NCBI RefSeq assembly: GCF_003254275.1
Contig: NZ_QKZK01000009.1
Location: 58,424 to 122,423, forward strand
Length of the DNA stretch: 64,000 nucleotides
Origin: Breznakibacter xylanolyticus
Lineage (GTDB): Bacteria > Bacteroidota > Bacteroidia > Bacteroidales > Marinilabiliaceae
Direction of reading: 5' to 3'
Shown: piece after piece, positions 9,062-18,011 of the stretch
Layout: each line of letters begins with the position of its first letter
Numbering within the stretch: the stretch's first letter is position 1
Translations under genes and position numbers: made by a program
The notes under the pieces: model-generated
The model's database searches: none
Seen by the model: only the letters and a program-made list of their open reading frames with translations
Told to the model about the DNA's origin: nothing

Positions 9062-9204
9062 TTTTTAATTTATCTCTTTGCGGTGGATGCTTTAGTGTGC
9101 TACTGCGATGAGGACTGTTTATTCTTGTAGGAAATTATCTATTGAGTTTGCCTCCGGTTACTCCCGTTGGGAGATGGGGGACTCGATTTTAAAAATAATA
9201 AGCT

Positions 9205-10197
9205 ATGTTGCAACCCATATTGAAACGGCTGTTTAATTACGATACCCTTGGGCGCGATGAAGCCTGCCGGGTGCTCATGGACATTGCCGGAGAGAAGTAC
9301 AACAAGTCGGAGGTGGTGGCCTTTATGACGGTTTATCTGATGCGAAACGTGACCGTAGAGGAGCTTTCCGGGTTTCGCGATGCGCTGTTGGAAATGTGCC
9401 TGCGTGTGGATATGAGCGATTTCAACACCATTGACATGTGCGGCACAGGTGGGGATGGGAAAAATACGTTCAACATTTCTACACTGGCCTCACTGGTGGT
9501 GGCCGGTGCGGGCGTGAAAGTGGTCAAGCACGGCAATTACGGGGTTTCCTCGTCGTGCGGGTCGTCGAATGTGATGGAGTACATGGGGTACCGGTTTACC
9601 GGGGATCGCGATACATTGAATCGCCAGATTGATCAGGCCGGTATTTGCTTTTTGCATGCGCCGCTGTTCAATCCGGCCATGAAGAGCATTGCGCCTATTC
9701 GCAAAGAGTTGGGGGTGAAGACGTTCTTCAATATGCTGGGGCCAATGGTGAATCCCTCTTTTCCGCAAAACCAGTTGGTGGGGGTGTTTAGTTTGGAGCT
9801 GGCGCGGATGTACAACTACATCTACCAGCAAACCACTAAAAACTATGCTATTTTGCACAGTCTTGATGGTTACGATGAGGTGTCGCTAACCAGTCCCTTT
9901 AAGGCCATCTTTCGTTCGGGCGAGCGCCTGATGACGGCTGCTGATTTGAACATGAAGACGCTGCGTCAGGAAGATATTTTTGGCGGAAACACCATTCCCG
10001 AAGCGGCTGCCATTTTTACCACTGTGTTGGATGGCAACGGAACCGACGCCCAAAACAATGTGGTATTGGCCAATGCCTCTATGGCCATTCATTGTGTGCA
10101 TGCCGAAAAGGAAATGGACATTTGTTTGGAGATGGCACGCGAGTCGCTCATGAGTGGCAAGGCCAAGTTGGCTCTCAAACGCTTGATTGAAGCATAG
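9205..10197 (+). CDS. trpD: Anthranilate phosphoribosyltransferase
   Basis: TrpD transfers phosphoribose from PRPP to anthranilate. Its 330 residues match the family. The N-terminal helical domain is followed by the PRPP/anthranilate signature CGTGGDGKNTFNIST and the glycine- and serine-rich KHGNYGVSSSCGSSNV. The later NMLGPMVNP and YDEVSLT motifs fit the C-terminal half. It is a stand-alone enzyme, not fused to TrpG. Confidence 0.96.
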   Translation: MLQPILKRLFNYDTLGRDEACRVLMDIAGEKYNKSEVVAFMTVYLMRNVTVEELSGFRDALLEMCLRVDMSDFNTIDMCGTGGDGKNTFNISTLASLVVAGAGVKVVKHGNYGVSSSCGSSNVMEYMGYRFTGDRDTLNRQIDQAGICFLHAPLFNPAMKSIAPIRKELGVKTFFNMLGPMVNPSFPQNQLVGVFSLELARMYNYIYQQTTKNYAILHSLDGYDEVSLTSPFKAIFRSGERLMTAADLNMKTLRQEDIFGGNTIPEAAAIFTTVLDGNGTDAQNNVVLANASMAIHCVHAEKEMDICLEMARESLMSGKAKLALKRLIEA

Positions 10198-10254
10198 TAT
10201 TTATGAAACCTGCAAGGCTGTGAAGCCTTTAATGAATTGGATAATCAATAAGAC

Positions 10255-11037
10255 ATGACCATACTCGATAAAATCATTGCCCGCAAAAAAGAGGAAGTGG
10301 CAGCTGCCAAGGCGGCAGTCTCCATCAAAGATTTAGAGGATTCCAAGTATTTTGAGCTGGATTGCCCCTCGCTCAAGGCCTTTTTGCAAGACCCCGCCAA
10401 GACCGGTATCATTGCTGAGTTTAAGCGCCAATCGCCCTCCAAGGGCATCATTAACGACACCGCTCTGGTGCCCGATGTGACTCGTGGTTACGAGGCTGCC
10501 GGTGCTTCGGGCATTTCCATCCTTACCGATACTGATTTTTTTGGCGGCTGTTATGCCGATTTGTCGCTGGGGCGCGACTCGGTGGAGATCCCCATTCTTC
10601 GCAAGGATTTTATGATTGACACTTATCAGGTGTATGAAGCCAAGTCGATGGGGGCAAGCGCCATTTTGCTGATTGCCGCCGTGCTCACCGATGCCCGTGC
10701 CCGCGAACTGGGCTCCCTGGCCAAAGCCATGGGCATGGACGTGCTCATGGAGGTCCACAACCGCGAAGAACTTGACCTGGTGAATCATTATGTGGATATT
10801 GTGGGGGTGAACAATCGCGACCTCAAGACCTTTGAAGTGAGCCTCGAAAACAGTGTCAAGCTGGCTTCATACATGCCTGCCGATACTGTGAAAATCAGCG
10901 AGAGCGGCATTTATACCGTCGAAGATATTCGCTATCTGCGTTCTCATGGTTTTCAGGGGTTTCTCATTGGTGAGAATTTTATGCGCGAAGCAGATCCGGG
11001 TAAGGCCTGTGTTGAATTCAGCGCTAAGTTGAGATAG
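10255..11037 (+). CDS. trpC: Indole-3-glycerol-phosphate synthase
   Basis: This 260-residue TIM-barrel enzyme closes the indole ring from CdRP. Diagnostic segments are IIARKKEEV at the N-terminus, IAEFKRQSPSKG, LRKDFMIDTYQVYEAK, MEVHNREELD, GVNNRDLKTF, ISESGI and GFLIGENFM. It is monofunctional, with TrpF encoded separately downstream after about 230 bases. That spacer contains a perfect palindrome and a CGCAGAG-type repeat. Confidence 0.96.
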   Translation: MTILDKIIARKKEEVAAAKAAVSIKDLEDSKYFELDCPSLKAFLQDPAKTGIIAEFKRQSPSKGIINDTALVPDVTRGYEAAGASGISILTDTDFFGGCYADLSLGRDSVEIPILRKDFMIDTYQVYEAKSMGASAILLIAAVLTDARARELGSLAKAMGMDVLMEVHNREELDLVNHYVDIVGVNNRDLKTFEVSLENSVKLASYMPADTVKISESGIYTVEDIRYLRSHGFQGFLIGENFMREADPGKACVEFSAKLR

Positions 11038-11121
11038 GTTCGAACGCAGAGACGCCATGACGCAGAGATGTGTTGATTCTGCATTGTGATCGTCATGTAG
11101 GTTAAATGGGCACGTTGTTTC

Positions 11122-11154
11122 AAACCTTTCAGGTCTTCAAGACCTGAAAGGTTT
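11122..11154. repeat. Intergenic palindrome, AAACCTT family, copy 1
   Basis: AAACCTTTCAGGTCTT and AAGACCTGAAAGGTTT form a perfect 16-base-pair inverted repeat around a single C. A closely related palindrome lies at 37701-37733, and a degenerate version may lie near 10205-10232. There is no T tract, so it is more likely a dispersed intergenic repeat than a terminator. Confidence 0.75.
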
Positions 11155-11270
11155 CAGCCTCATGCCGGCCTATTATCCGATTGTGAGTACGATTACAAAT
11201 CCGCGCCAGCGAAAAAGTTATATAACTATAAGCACCTTTGTGTTTTAGTGTTTATTAAAATTTTTATGTG

Positions 11271-11906
11271 ATGAAAATTAAAGTGTGCGGCATGCGCGAC
11301 GCCGATAATATTCGGCAGCTATTAGCGCTTAACCCCGATTATGTCGGTTTTATCTTTTATCCGCCTTCATTGCGATACGTGGGGGGCGATTTCCCTGTTG
11401 AAGTGTCGGCATTGGTGACGGGCGCCAAAAAGGTGGGGGTGTTTGTGGATGCCGATTTTGCCGATATGCGCGAGATCATCTTTCATCACAAGCTCGATGC
11501 CGTGCAGCTGCATGGCAAGGAAACCCCCGGTGAATGCTGGCTGCACCGCTCCTTAGGGCTGACGGTTATCAAGGCTTTTGCCATTGACGAGCAGTTCGAT
11601 TTTTCGGTGCTGGAACCTTACGTCGATGCGGTTGATTATTTCCTTTTCGACACCAAAACTCCGCAGCATGGCGGCAGTGGGGTGAAGTTCAATTGGGACA
11701 TTCTGAAAAATTATAACAATGCCAAACCCGTGTTTTTGAGCGGGGGCATTGGTGAGGATGACGTGGCGGCTATCCGCGCGTTGACACATCTCGATATTCA
11801 TGCCGTGGATGTGAACAGCCGTTTTGAGGTATCTCCCGGGGTGAAGGACGTGGATAAGTTGAAGCGTTTTTTTGATCAAATAAAACAGACATCATGGGAC
11901 AGGTGA
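11271..11906 (+). CDS. trpF: Phosphoribosylanthranilate isomerase
   Basis: TrpF catalyses the Amadori rearrangement of PRA to CdRP. The 211-residue product is a TIM barrel with KVCGMRDADNI (catalytic Cys), VGFIFYPPSLRYV, VGVFVDADFADM, VQLHGKETP, LFDTKTPQHGGSG and FLSGGIGEDD with the following DVNSRFEVSPGVKD. I chose ATG 11271 over the adjacent in-frame GTG 11268. Its last 13 bases overlap the next gene, suggesting translational coupling. Confidence 0.95.
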   Translation: MKIKVCGMRDADNIRQLLALNPDYVGFIFYPPSLRYVGGDFPVEVSALVTGAKKVGVFVDADFADMREIIFHHKLDAVQLHGKETPGECWLHRSLGLTVIKAFAIDEQFDFSVLEPYVDAVDYFLFDTKTPQHGGSGVKFNWDILKNYNNAKPVFLSGGIGEDDVAAIRALTHLDIHAVDVNSRFEVSPGVKDVDKLKRFFDQIKQTSWDR

Positions 11907-12283
11907 AAATTTATGGGTTGGCCAAGGCATTGGATGACCATCGAACCGAAATATCCGATGTGATTCATTCATGCGTGACCGAGGCCTTGAAATTTCCTGC
12001 CGACAAGCGGTTTCATCGCTTTTTTCCCATGCAACCGTGTGATTTCATTTATCCTGCCGGTCGTTCTGACCGTTATGTGATTGTGGAAATACACCTGTTT
12101 GAAGGGCGAAGTGTCGATGCCAAAAAGATGTTTTATCGACTGATGTACCAACGGTTCAATGCCCTATTGGGGGTAGATGCAACCGATTTGGAGATCATCT
12201 TCATCGAAACTCCACGTCATAACTGGGGTATTCGTGGTGTTGCCGGTGATGAGCTGGTGGTTGACTATCAGGTGAATGTGTGA
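11894..12283 (+). CDS. Tautomerase-family protein
   Basis: This 129-residue protein resembles the Tautomerase_2 group of the 4-oxalocrotonate tautomerase/MSAD superfamily. The matching segments are KIYGL at the start, PADKRFHRFFPM, DFIYPAGRSDRY, IHLFEGRSVDAKK, and the tail ETPRHNWGIRGVAGDEL. The residue after Met is Gly, so the catalytic Pro1 of classical tautomerases is absent unless the start is wrong. Its start codon lies inside trpF, so it is translated with the trp genes. Its substrate is unknown. A link to indole or anthranilate chemistry is only suggested by position. Confidence 0.75.
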   Translation: MGQVKIYGLAKALDDHRTEISDVIHSCVTEALKFPADKRFHRFFPMQPCDFIYPAGRSDRYVIVEIHLFEGRSVDAKKMFYRLMYQRFNALLGVDATDLEIIFIETPRHNWGIRGVAGDELVVDYQVNV

Positions 12284-12373
12284 AAGTAAGACAGTCTTAT
12301 TTATCCTCTTTCAAAATTATTGACCGACACCGAGATATCTTATTGTGAATGTATAACGGGGGCGATTATCATT

Positions 12374-12381
12374 TAATTTTG
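12374..12381 (+). promoter_or_regulatory. Possible internal promoter before trpB
   Basis: TAATTTTG is a perfect TAnnTTTG match about 45 bases upstream of trpB, in a 142-base spacer. No good -33 TTTG is seen. The spacer also contains a short perfect palindrome, TAAGACAGTCTTA (12287-12299), just after the tautomerase stop. It may allow trpB, the methyltransferase gene and trpA to be transcribed apart from the attenuated upstream genes. Confidence 0.35.
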
Positions 12382-12425
12382 CCGTCGCCTTCACCATCAT
12401 TTTATTAATATTTTACCCTATTATC

Positions 12426-13610
12426 ATGTCTAAATATCACGCAGACCAGCGAGGCCGCTACGGGAAGTTCGGTGGGGCATATATCCCCGAGATGTTGCAA
12501 CCCAACATCGACGACCTTAATGAACGATATCTTCCGATTATCAATTCCCAAGCGTTTCAGGATGAGTACAAAAGCCTGTTGAAGGATTACGTGGGACGCC
12601 CGTCGCCCCTTTATTACGCCAAGCGGTTGTCGGAGAAATATCATACCAATGTTTATCTCAAGCGCGAAGATCTCAATCACACCGGGGCTCACAAAATCAA
12701 CAATGCCATTGGTCAGATTCTGATTGCCAAAAAAATGGGCAAAAACCGCATCATTGCCGAAACCGGTGCCGGCCAACATGGTGTGGCCACTGCCACGGCT
12801 TGCGCCCTGATGGGGATGCAGTGCGTGGTGTACATGGGTGAGGTGGACATTCAGCGTCAGGCGCCCAACGTGGCGCGTATGAAGATGTTGGGTGCCGAAG
12901 TACGACCTGCACTTTCTGGTAGCAAAACGCTCAAAGATGCCACCAACGAGGCTTTGCGCGACTGGATTTGCAACCCCACCGATACATTTTACCTCATTGG
13001 TTCTGTGGTGGGGCCGCATCCTTATCCCGATATGGTGGCTCGTTTACAGGCTGTTATCAGTCATGAGATTCGTGAGCAAATGTTGGAGAAAACCGGGACC
13101 CCCAATCCCGATTACGTCATTGCGTGCGTGGGAGGCGGTAGTAACGCAGCCGGCACGTTTTACCATTTTCTCGATGAAGAAGGTGTGCGTTTGGTGGCTG
13201 TTGAGGCCGCCGGAATGGGCGTCGATTCGGGCGAAACGGCAGCAACCATTGCTTTGGGTGATGTGGGCATCATTCATGGGAGCAAAACGTATCTGATTCA
13301 GGACGAAGATGGGCAAATTGTGGAGCCTTACTCCATTTCGGCCGGTCTCGATTATCCCGGTATTGGCCCCCAACATGCTCATTTGAAGGACACCGGGCGT
13401 GCCATCTTTTTGTCGGCCACTGATCAGGATGCTTTGGATGCTGCCCTTGAATTGACCCGCCTCGAAGGCATCATTCCTGCGCTTGAGTCGGCCCACGCTT
13501 TGTCCGCTCTGCGTAAAATGACCTTTCAGCCATCCGATAAAGTGGTCATCACCGTGTCGGGTCGTGGCGATAAGGATATGGAAACATATATGAAACGCTT
13601 TCAATTATAA
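12426..13610 (+). CDS. trpB: Tryptophan synthase beta subunit
   Basis: TrpB condenses indole with serine in a PLP-dependent reaction. The 394-residue sequence has the normal length for TrpB1. The PLP lysine lies in [10 protein letters not shown], and [13 protein letters not shown], the [10 protein letters not shown] phosphate-binding loop and the C-terminal LSGRGDKD-like segment ([10 protein letters not shown]) are present. In many Bacteroidetes trpB heads the operon. Here it follows trpF and is separated from trpA by a methyltransferase gene. Confidence 0.97.
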   Translation: MSKYHADQRGRYGKFGGAYIPEMLQPNIDDLNERYLPIINSQAFQDEYKSLLKDYVGRPSPLYYAKRLSEKYHTNVYLKREDLNHTGAHKINNAIGQILIAKKMGKNRIIAETGAGQHGVATATACALMGMQCVVYMGEVDIQRQAPNVARMKMLGAEVRPALSGSKTLKDATNEALRDWICNPTDTFYLIGSVVGPHPYPDMVARLQAVISHEIREQMLEKTGTPNPDYVIACVGGGSNAAGTFYHFLDEEGVRLVAVEAAGMGVDSGETAATIALGDVGIIHGSKTYLIQDEDGQIVEPYSISAGLDYPGIGPQHAHLKDTGRAIFLSATDQDALDAALELTRLEGIIPALESAHALSALRKMTFQPSDKVVITVSGRGDKDMETYMKRFQL

Positions 13611-13666
13611 TCGACACCCCTCAGCGGGCGCCGTCTTACTTTGTGTATATTCATCAAAACCAGACG

Positions 13667-14383
13667 ATGTCAATACCTTCTGCCGCGCAACCATCCATAC
13701 AACTGGAAGGAACCATTCCCCTAGGGCGCAATATTCGGGAGTATGAACTGATGTTTAACTTATGGTCGATGCGGGATACGGTCACATACCTTGATTGTGG
13801 AGCCGGCCCCGCGTCGTTCAATGCCGAAATGACGGTTCGTGGTCGCAGGGTGGTATCTGTGGATCCGCTTTACGAACTCTGTAGGGCAGATTTGGCAGAA
13901 CGCGTGGAGTCTGCGTTACCCGGCATCATTGCGCAGGTGAGTGCTGCCCGACATTTGTATCGATGGGATATGCATGGTTCTCCCGAGCGGTTATCGCAAT
14001 CGCGGGGAGAGTCGGCTCAGCATTTCCTGGCCGATTACGATCAGGGGCGTCACGATGGGCGATACGTGGCAGCATCGTTGCCGCAGTTACCCTTTGCCGA
14101 TGAGTCGTTTGATGTGGCCGTTTGTTCGCACTTGTTGTTCTTGTATAGCAAGGTGTTTGATGCCGGTTTTCACATCGATGCCATTCGTGAATTGTTGCGA
14201 GTAGCGACCGAGGTGCGCATCTTTCCCTTGTGTGATCTTAATGGGGAGGTGTCGCCCCATTTGCGTGAGGTGGTGAAAACGTTACGAAAGGAGCGCTGCC
14301 ATACGCAAATTATTAATGTACCTTATGAATTTCAGCGGGGAGTGAATCAGTGTTTGCTCATCCGCAAAAAACGTTCGTTATGA
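13667..14383 (+). CDS. SAM-dependent methyltransferase (class I fold), trpB-trpA interloper
   Basis: This protein of about 238 residues has a SAM-binding motif I, LDCGAGPASFNAEM, followed by an acidic ribose-binding strand end (VVSVDP). It later has LPFADESFDVAVCSHLLFLY, typical of Methyltransf_11-like motif II-III regions. I prefer ATG 13667 to the upstream in-frame GTG 13643. The stop codon overlaps the trpA start as ATGA, so it is translationally coupled to trpA. The target is not evident; an indole or tryptophan derivative, or an unrelated housekeeping target, are both possible. Confidence 0.75.
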   Translation: MSIPSAAQPSIQLEGTIPLGRNIREYELMFNLWSMRDTVTYLDCGAGPASFNAEMTVRGRRVVSVDPLYELCRADLAERVESALPGIIAQVSAARHLYRWDMHGSPERLSQSRGESAQHFLADYDQGRHDGRYVAASLPQLPFADESFDVAVCSHLLFLYSKVFDAGFHIDAIRELLRVATEVRIFPLCDLNGEVSPHLREVVKTLRKERCHTQIINVPYEFQRGVNQCLLIRKKRSL

Positions 14384-15156
14384 CAAATCGCATTCAACAG
14401 CTTTTTCAGCAAAAAAAAGATATTCTTTCGGTTTATTTTACGGCCGGTTACCCCACACTCAACGATACGGTTCGCATCCTGCAGGCGCTCGAGAAATCGG
14501 GTGTTGACCTGGTGGAGATTGGGATGCCTTTTAGCGATCCTTTGGCCGATGGTCCGACCATTCAGGCCAGTAGTCTGGTGGCGCTTAACAATGGTATGAC
14601 CATAAAAGTGCTTTTTGAGCAACTGGTTCATATTCGCAAAAGTGTGACCATTCCTTTGGTGTTGATGGGGTATGTGAATCCGGTGCATAAGTACGGCATC
14701 GAAGCGTTTATCGCCAAGTGTGCCGAAGTTGGGGTGGATGGTGTGATTATCCCCGATTTGCCTTTTAATGAGTATCTTGATGATTACAAGCCTACGTTCG
14801 ATGGTGCGGGGGTGGCCAATATCAACCTGATCACGCCACAGACGCCCGAGTCGCGCATTCGCCTGATTGACGAAAATACCAACAGCTTCATCTACATGGT
14901 GTCGTCGGCAGCTGTTACCGGAGCCAAAAAGGGGTTGGCACCCGAGCAGATTGCCTATTTTGAGCGCATCAACGCCATGAAACTGAAGAATCCCACGCTG
15001 ATCGGTTTTGGCATCAGCGACCGTGAATCATTTTTGCAAACCTGCAAGCATGCTTCCGGAGCCATTGTGGGCAGTGCTTTTGTGAAAATGATTGGGGAAT
15101 CCCCAAATCTTGAATCGGATATCGAAACGTTTGTAAATAACATTAAACGAGGCTAA
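14380..15156 (+). CDS. trpA: Tryptophan synthase alpha subunit
   Basis: TrpA releases indole from indole-3-glycerol phosphate for TrpB. The product has 258 residues from ATG 14380, which overlaps the preceding stop codon. Motifs include YFTAGYP, the catalytic Glu in LVEIGMPFSDPLADGP, VLMGYVNP, GVIIPDLPFNE (catalytic Asp), YMVSSAAVTGAK and GFGISDRES. It ends the trp block; a long hairpin follows. Confidence 0.96.
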   Translation: MTNRIQQLFQQKKDILSVYFTAGYPTLNDTVRILQALEKSGVDLVEIGMPFSDPLADGPTIQASSLVALNNGMTIKVLFEQLVHIRKSVTIPLVLMGYVNPVHKYGIEAFIAKCAEVGVDGVIIPDLPFNEYLDDYKPTFDGAGVANINLITPQTPESRIRLIDENTNSFIYMVSSAAVTGAKKGLAPEQIAYFERINAMKLKNPTLIGFGISDRESFLQTCKHASGAIVGSAFVKMIGESPNLESDIETFVNNIKRG

Positions 15157-15172
15157 GCTGATTTAGATTTTG

Positions 15173-15227
15173 AGAGACACAAAGATGTGGAGGTGCGATT
15201 GAAAACCTCTATCATCTTTGTGTCTCT
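15173..15227. terminator. Long hairpin after trpA
   Basis: AGAGACACAAAGATG (15173-15187) is perfectly complementary to CATCTTTGTGTCTCT (15213-15227), with an inner AGGT/ACCT pairing. It could end the trp transcript, although no strong T tract follows. Its sequence resembles the GAGACACAAAG repeats seen near 33100, so it may also be a dispersed repeat. Confidence 0.5.
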
Positions 15228-15260
15228 GAGTTTTGATGGTGTTTTTCAATACAATATTGC

Positions 15261-15268
15261 TATTTTTG
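15261..15268 (+). promoter_or_regulatory. Putative -7 element for purU
   Basis: TATTTTTG is a perfect Bacteroidetes -7 match 21 bases before the purU ATG, directly after the post-trpA hairpin. A TTTG at 15232-15235 is a few bases too far upstream to be an ideal -33 element. Confidence 0.5.
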
Positions 15269-15289
15269 CATCTCAATTTACGAACAACC

Positions 15290-16159
15290 ATGAATCAATC
15301 ACATAGCGAAACAGCCATCATTCGCATTCATTGTCCGGATCAACGGGGCATTGTGGCGCGTGTAACCGACTTTATTCATCGCAATAACGGTAACGTTGTG
15401 GCACTCGATCAGCACACCGACCGCGACGATAAGCGTTTTTTTATGCGCATTGAGTGGGAACTCGATGGTTTTGCGCTCACGCGCGAGCAGATTGCGCCTG
15501 CTTTTGAGTTTGCCATTGCCACGCCATGTAAAATGACCTGGCGCATCGACTTTTCGGACGAGATTCCACGCATGGCTATTTTTGTCTCCAAAATGTCGCA
15601 CTGCTTGTACGACTTGTTGTCGCGCTATCGCAGCGGTGAGTATAAGGTTGAGATTCCCTTGGTGATCAGTAACCACACCGATTTGGAAGAAGATGTGCGC
15701 AAGTTTGGCATCGATTTCATACACATTCCGGTGACGGCAGCCAACAAAGCCGAACAGGAGCAAAAGGAACTGGATGTACTTCGAGAACGTGGCGTTGACT
15801 TTGTGGTGCTGGCGCGTTACATGCAGGTGCTGTCTGAGAATTTTGTGAACCACTACCCCGAACGCATCATCAACATACACCACTCGTTTTTGCCCGCTTT
15901 TGCAGGAGCCAAGCCTTATCATGCGGCACATGCACGGGGTGTGAAACTCATAGGTGCTACCAGTCACTATGTGACATCCGACTTGGACGCCGGGCCTATC
16001 ATTGATCAGGGCGTGTCGCGCATTAGCCATCACGACAGCATCGATCGTTTAGTACAAAAGGGGCGTGATATTGAAAAAATCGTTCTTTCGCGTGCCGTGA
16101 AGGCACATATTGAGCGCAAAACGTTGGTTTATAACAACCGAACTGTGATTTTTAATTAA
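15290..16159 (+). CDS. purU: Formyltetrahydrofolate deformylase
   Basis: PurU hydrolyses 10-formyl-THF to formate and THF, balancing one-carbon pools. From ATG 15290 the product has 289 residues. It has an N-terminal ACT domain (IIRIHCPDQRGIVARVTDFI, 1-80) and a C-terminal formyltransferase-like domain (LVISNHTDLE, then HHSFLPAFAGAKPYHAAHARGV and DLDAGPIIDQ). The catalytic Asn-His-Asp set appears as N in INIHHSF, H in HHSF and D in TSDLDAGP. An upstream in-frame start at 15233 would add an unrelated hydrophobic stretch and is rejected. Confidence 0.94.
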   Translation: MNQSHSETAIIRIHCPDQRGIVARVTDFIHRNNGNVVALDQHTDRDDKRFFMRIEWELDGFALTREQIAPAFEFAIATPCKMTWRIDFSDEIPRMAIFVSKMSHCLYDLLSRYRSGEYKVEIPLVISNHTDLEEDVRKFGIDFIHIPVTAANKAEQEQKELDVLRERGVDFVVLARYMQVLSENFVNHYPERIINIHHSFLPAFAGAKPYHAAHARGVKLIGATSHYVTSDLDAGPIIDQGVSRISHHDSIDRLVQKGRDIEKIVLSRAVKAHIERKTLVYNNRTVIFN

Positions 16160-16191
16160 TTGAGGCCGGGTTGTCCGATATTTCTGAATTT

Positions 16192-16806
16192 ATGTCATCG
16201 ACAAAACAAAACATCGTCATCGTCAAGTATAATGCCGGCAACATTCGTTCGGTGAACAATGCCTTGGTGCGTTTGGGGCATGAGGGGCTCATCACGGCCG
16301 ACCCGGAGTTGATTCGCAAGGCCGACAAAGTGATTTTTCCCGGCGTGGGCGAGGCCAGTAACACCATGAAGTATCTGAACGACACCGGTTTGGGTGCGTT
16401 AATTAAGGAACTTCGTCAGCCGGTGTTGGGTATCTGCTTGGGCATGCAGCTCATGGGAAGCCATTCAGAGGAAGGCGATGTTGATTGCCTGGGTATTTTT
16501 GATGAGCCGGTGCGTAAGTTTCAGTTGCCCAGTCCCAATCCCGAAAACCTAAAAGTGCCGCAGATGGGGTGGAATCGCATTTACGATTTGCGCAGCGACT
16601 TGTTTGATGCTTCGCTCGAAGGTGAATATGTTTACTTTGTGCACAGCTATTACGTGGCCAAAGGCAACGACACAGCTGCTACCACCGATTATTTGTTGCC
16701 CTACAGTTCAGCTCTTCAGCGCGACAACTTTTTTGCCACCCAGTTTCATCCCGAAAAAAGCGGGAAAGTGGGTGAGAAGATGTTGGCCAACTTTTTGAAG
16801 ATGTGA
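16192..16806 (+). CDS. hisH: Imidazole glycerol phosphate synthase, glutaminase subunit
   Basis: HisH hydrolyses glutamine and feeds ammonia to HisF. From ATG 16192 it has 204 residues. The nucleophile elbow is GICLGMQLMG, and the His-Glu pair lies in QFHPEKSGKVG. The N-terminal VKYNAGNIRSV and PGVGEASNTM motifs match HisH. An upstream in-frame TTG (16171) was not chosen. It is separated from hisA by an inserted small gene. hisG, hisD, hisC and hisB are not in this window. Confidence 0.95.
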   Translation: MSSTKQNIVIVKYNAGNIRSVNNALVRLGHEGLITADPELIRKADKVIFPGVGEASNTMKYLNDTGLGALIKELRQPVLGICLGMQLMGSHSEEGDVDCLGIFDEPVRKFQLPSPNPENLKVPQMGWNRIYDLRSDLFDASLEGEYVYFVHSYYVAKGNDTAATTDYLLPYSSALQRDNFFATQFHPEKSGKVGEKMLANFLKM

Positions 16807-16854
16807 TGTTGCAAGAGAAGTGACAAAGTTGCAAAGTAACAAAGTGCCAGAGTG

Positions 16855-17208
16855 ATGAAGACGTATAGAGATTTGATTGCTTGGCAAATGTCGATGGTAT
16901 TGGTGACAATGGTTTATGATGTTTCAAGGAATTTTCCAAAGGACGAAGTTTATGGACTCACCAATCAGATGCGTCGAGCGACAGTGTCGATTCCTTCAAA
17001 TATCGCTGAGGGATTTGAGCGTAACTCAAAAGCTGAATTGATTCGATTTTCTCAAATTGCGATGGGTTCAATATTTGAATTGCAGACGCAGGTTGAAATT
17101 GGACGGAATTTGATGTTTATCGATGATGAGGTATTTCAGAGGCTATATGAACAGACAAGGGAGGTTGAGCGAATTTTATCTGCCTTCATAAAGTCTCAAA
17201 AAGATTAA
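16855..17208 (+). CDS. Four helix bundle protein (23S rRNA IVP type)
   Basis: This small protein of about 117 residues has the hallmarks of the four-helix-bundle family first named for 23S rRNA intervening sequences: YRDLIAWQMS, FPKDEVYGLTNQMRRATVSIPSNIAEG, and a helical tail. It sits between hisH and hisA with its own A/T-rich flanks, a GCAAAGTAACAAAGTGCC-like leader and a duplicated 16-mer after it. Family members are often scattered through Bacteroidetes chromosomes without an rRNA context. The function is unknown; structural work suggests oligomeric nucleic-acid or scaffold roles, but nothing here decides. Confidence 0.85.
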   Translation: MKTYRDLIAWQMSMVLVTMVYDVSRNFPKDEVYGLTNQMRRATVSIPSNIAEGFERNSKAELIRFSQIAMGSIFELQTQVEIGRNLMFIDDEVFQRLYEQTREVERILSAFIKSQKD

Positions 17209-17214
17209 ATTAAC

Positions 17215-17254
17215 GTACTTAGGCACTATATCGCTAAGGTACTTAGGCACTATA
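17215..17254 (+). repeat. 16-bp direct repeat before hisA
   Basis: GTACTTAGGCACTATA occurs at 17215-17230 and again at 17239-17254, with a period of 24 bases. The second copy ends five bases before the hisA start codon. It may be a scar of insertion of the preceding small gene or a regulatory tandem site. Confidence 0.75.
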
Positions 17255-17258
17255 AGAG

Positions 17259-17984
17259 ATGATTCAACTAATTCCCGCCATCGATTTGATTGACGGCAAA
17301 TGCGTCCGATTGAGTAAGGGCGATTACGACACGAAAAAGATTTACAACGAGAACCCCCTTGAGGTGGCGCTTGAATTTGAAGCGCATGGCATACAACGGT
17401 TGCATCTTGTTGATTTGGATGGCGCCAAGGCTGGTCGCATTATTAATCACAAAGTTTTGGAAACCATTGCTTCCAAAACCGGTTTGGTGATTGATTTTGG
17501 CGGTGGCTTGAAAACGAGCGAAGACCTGCGCATTGCCTTCGAGAGTGGCGCCAGTATGGTGACCGGTGGGAGCATCGCTGTAAAAAATCCCGATGAGTTC
17601 ACTGGGTGGGTTCAGAAGTATGGTTCCGGAAAAATCATTTTGGGGTCGGATGTCAAGGATCGGAAAATCGCTGTTTCAGGTTGGCTGGAGACATCAAATT
17701 TGGAGCTGTTCCCCTTTTTAGAAGACTATATGGCCAAGGGCATCACCCAAACCATTTGTACCGATATCAGTAAAGATGGCATGCTGGAAGGACCTTCGCT
17801 CGAATTATACGAAGAAATTCAAGCGCGTTTTCCATCGTTGTTTCTCATTGCCAGCGGCGGCGTGAGCAGCATGGACGACATTGAGAAATTGCATCAGGCC
17901 GGTGTGCCGGCGGTCATTTTTGGAAAGGCCATTTATGAAGGGCGCATTTCCATGGCCGAAATTGAACGTTTCCATACGTATTGA
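17259..17984 (+). CDS. hisA: ProFAR isomerase
   Basis: HisA converts ProFAR to PRFAR. The 241-residue TIM barrel starts [19 protein letters not shown], with the catalytic Asp in AIDLIDG. It carries the two phosphate-binding loops (FGGGLKT and [10 protein letters not shown]) and the second catalytic Asp in [10 protein letters not shown]. It is followed by hisF after 27 bases. Confidence 0.96.
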   Translation: MIQLIPAIDLIDGKCVRLSKGDYDTKKIYNENPLEVALEFEAHGIQRLHLVDLDGAKAGRIINHKVLETIASKTGLVIDFGGGLKTSEDLRIAFESGASMVTGGSIAVKNPDEFTGWVQKYGSGKIILGSDVKDRKIAVSGWLETSNLELFPFLEDYMAKGITQTICTDISKDGMLEGPSLELYEEIQARFPSLFLIASGGVSSMDDIEKLHQAGVPAVIFGKAIYEGRISMAEIERFHTY

Positions 17985-18011
17985 TGTTTTAATAGGATAA
18001 CATAAATAAAG

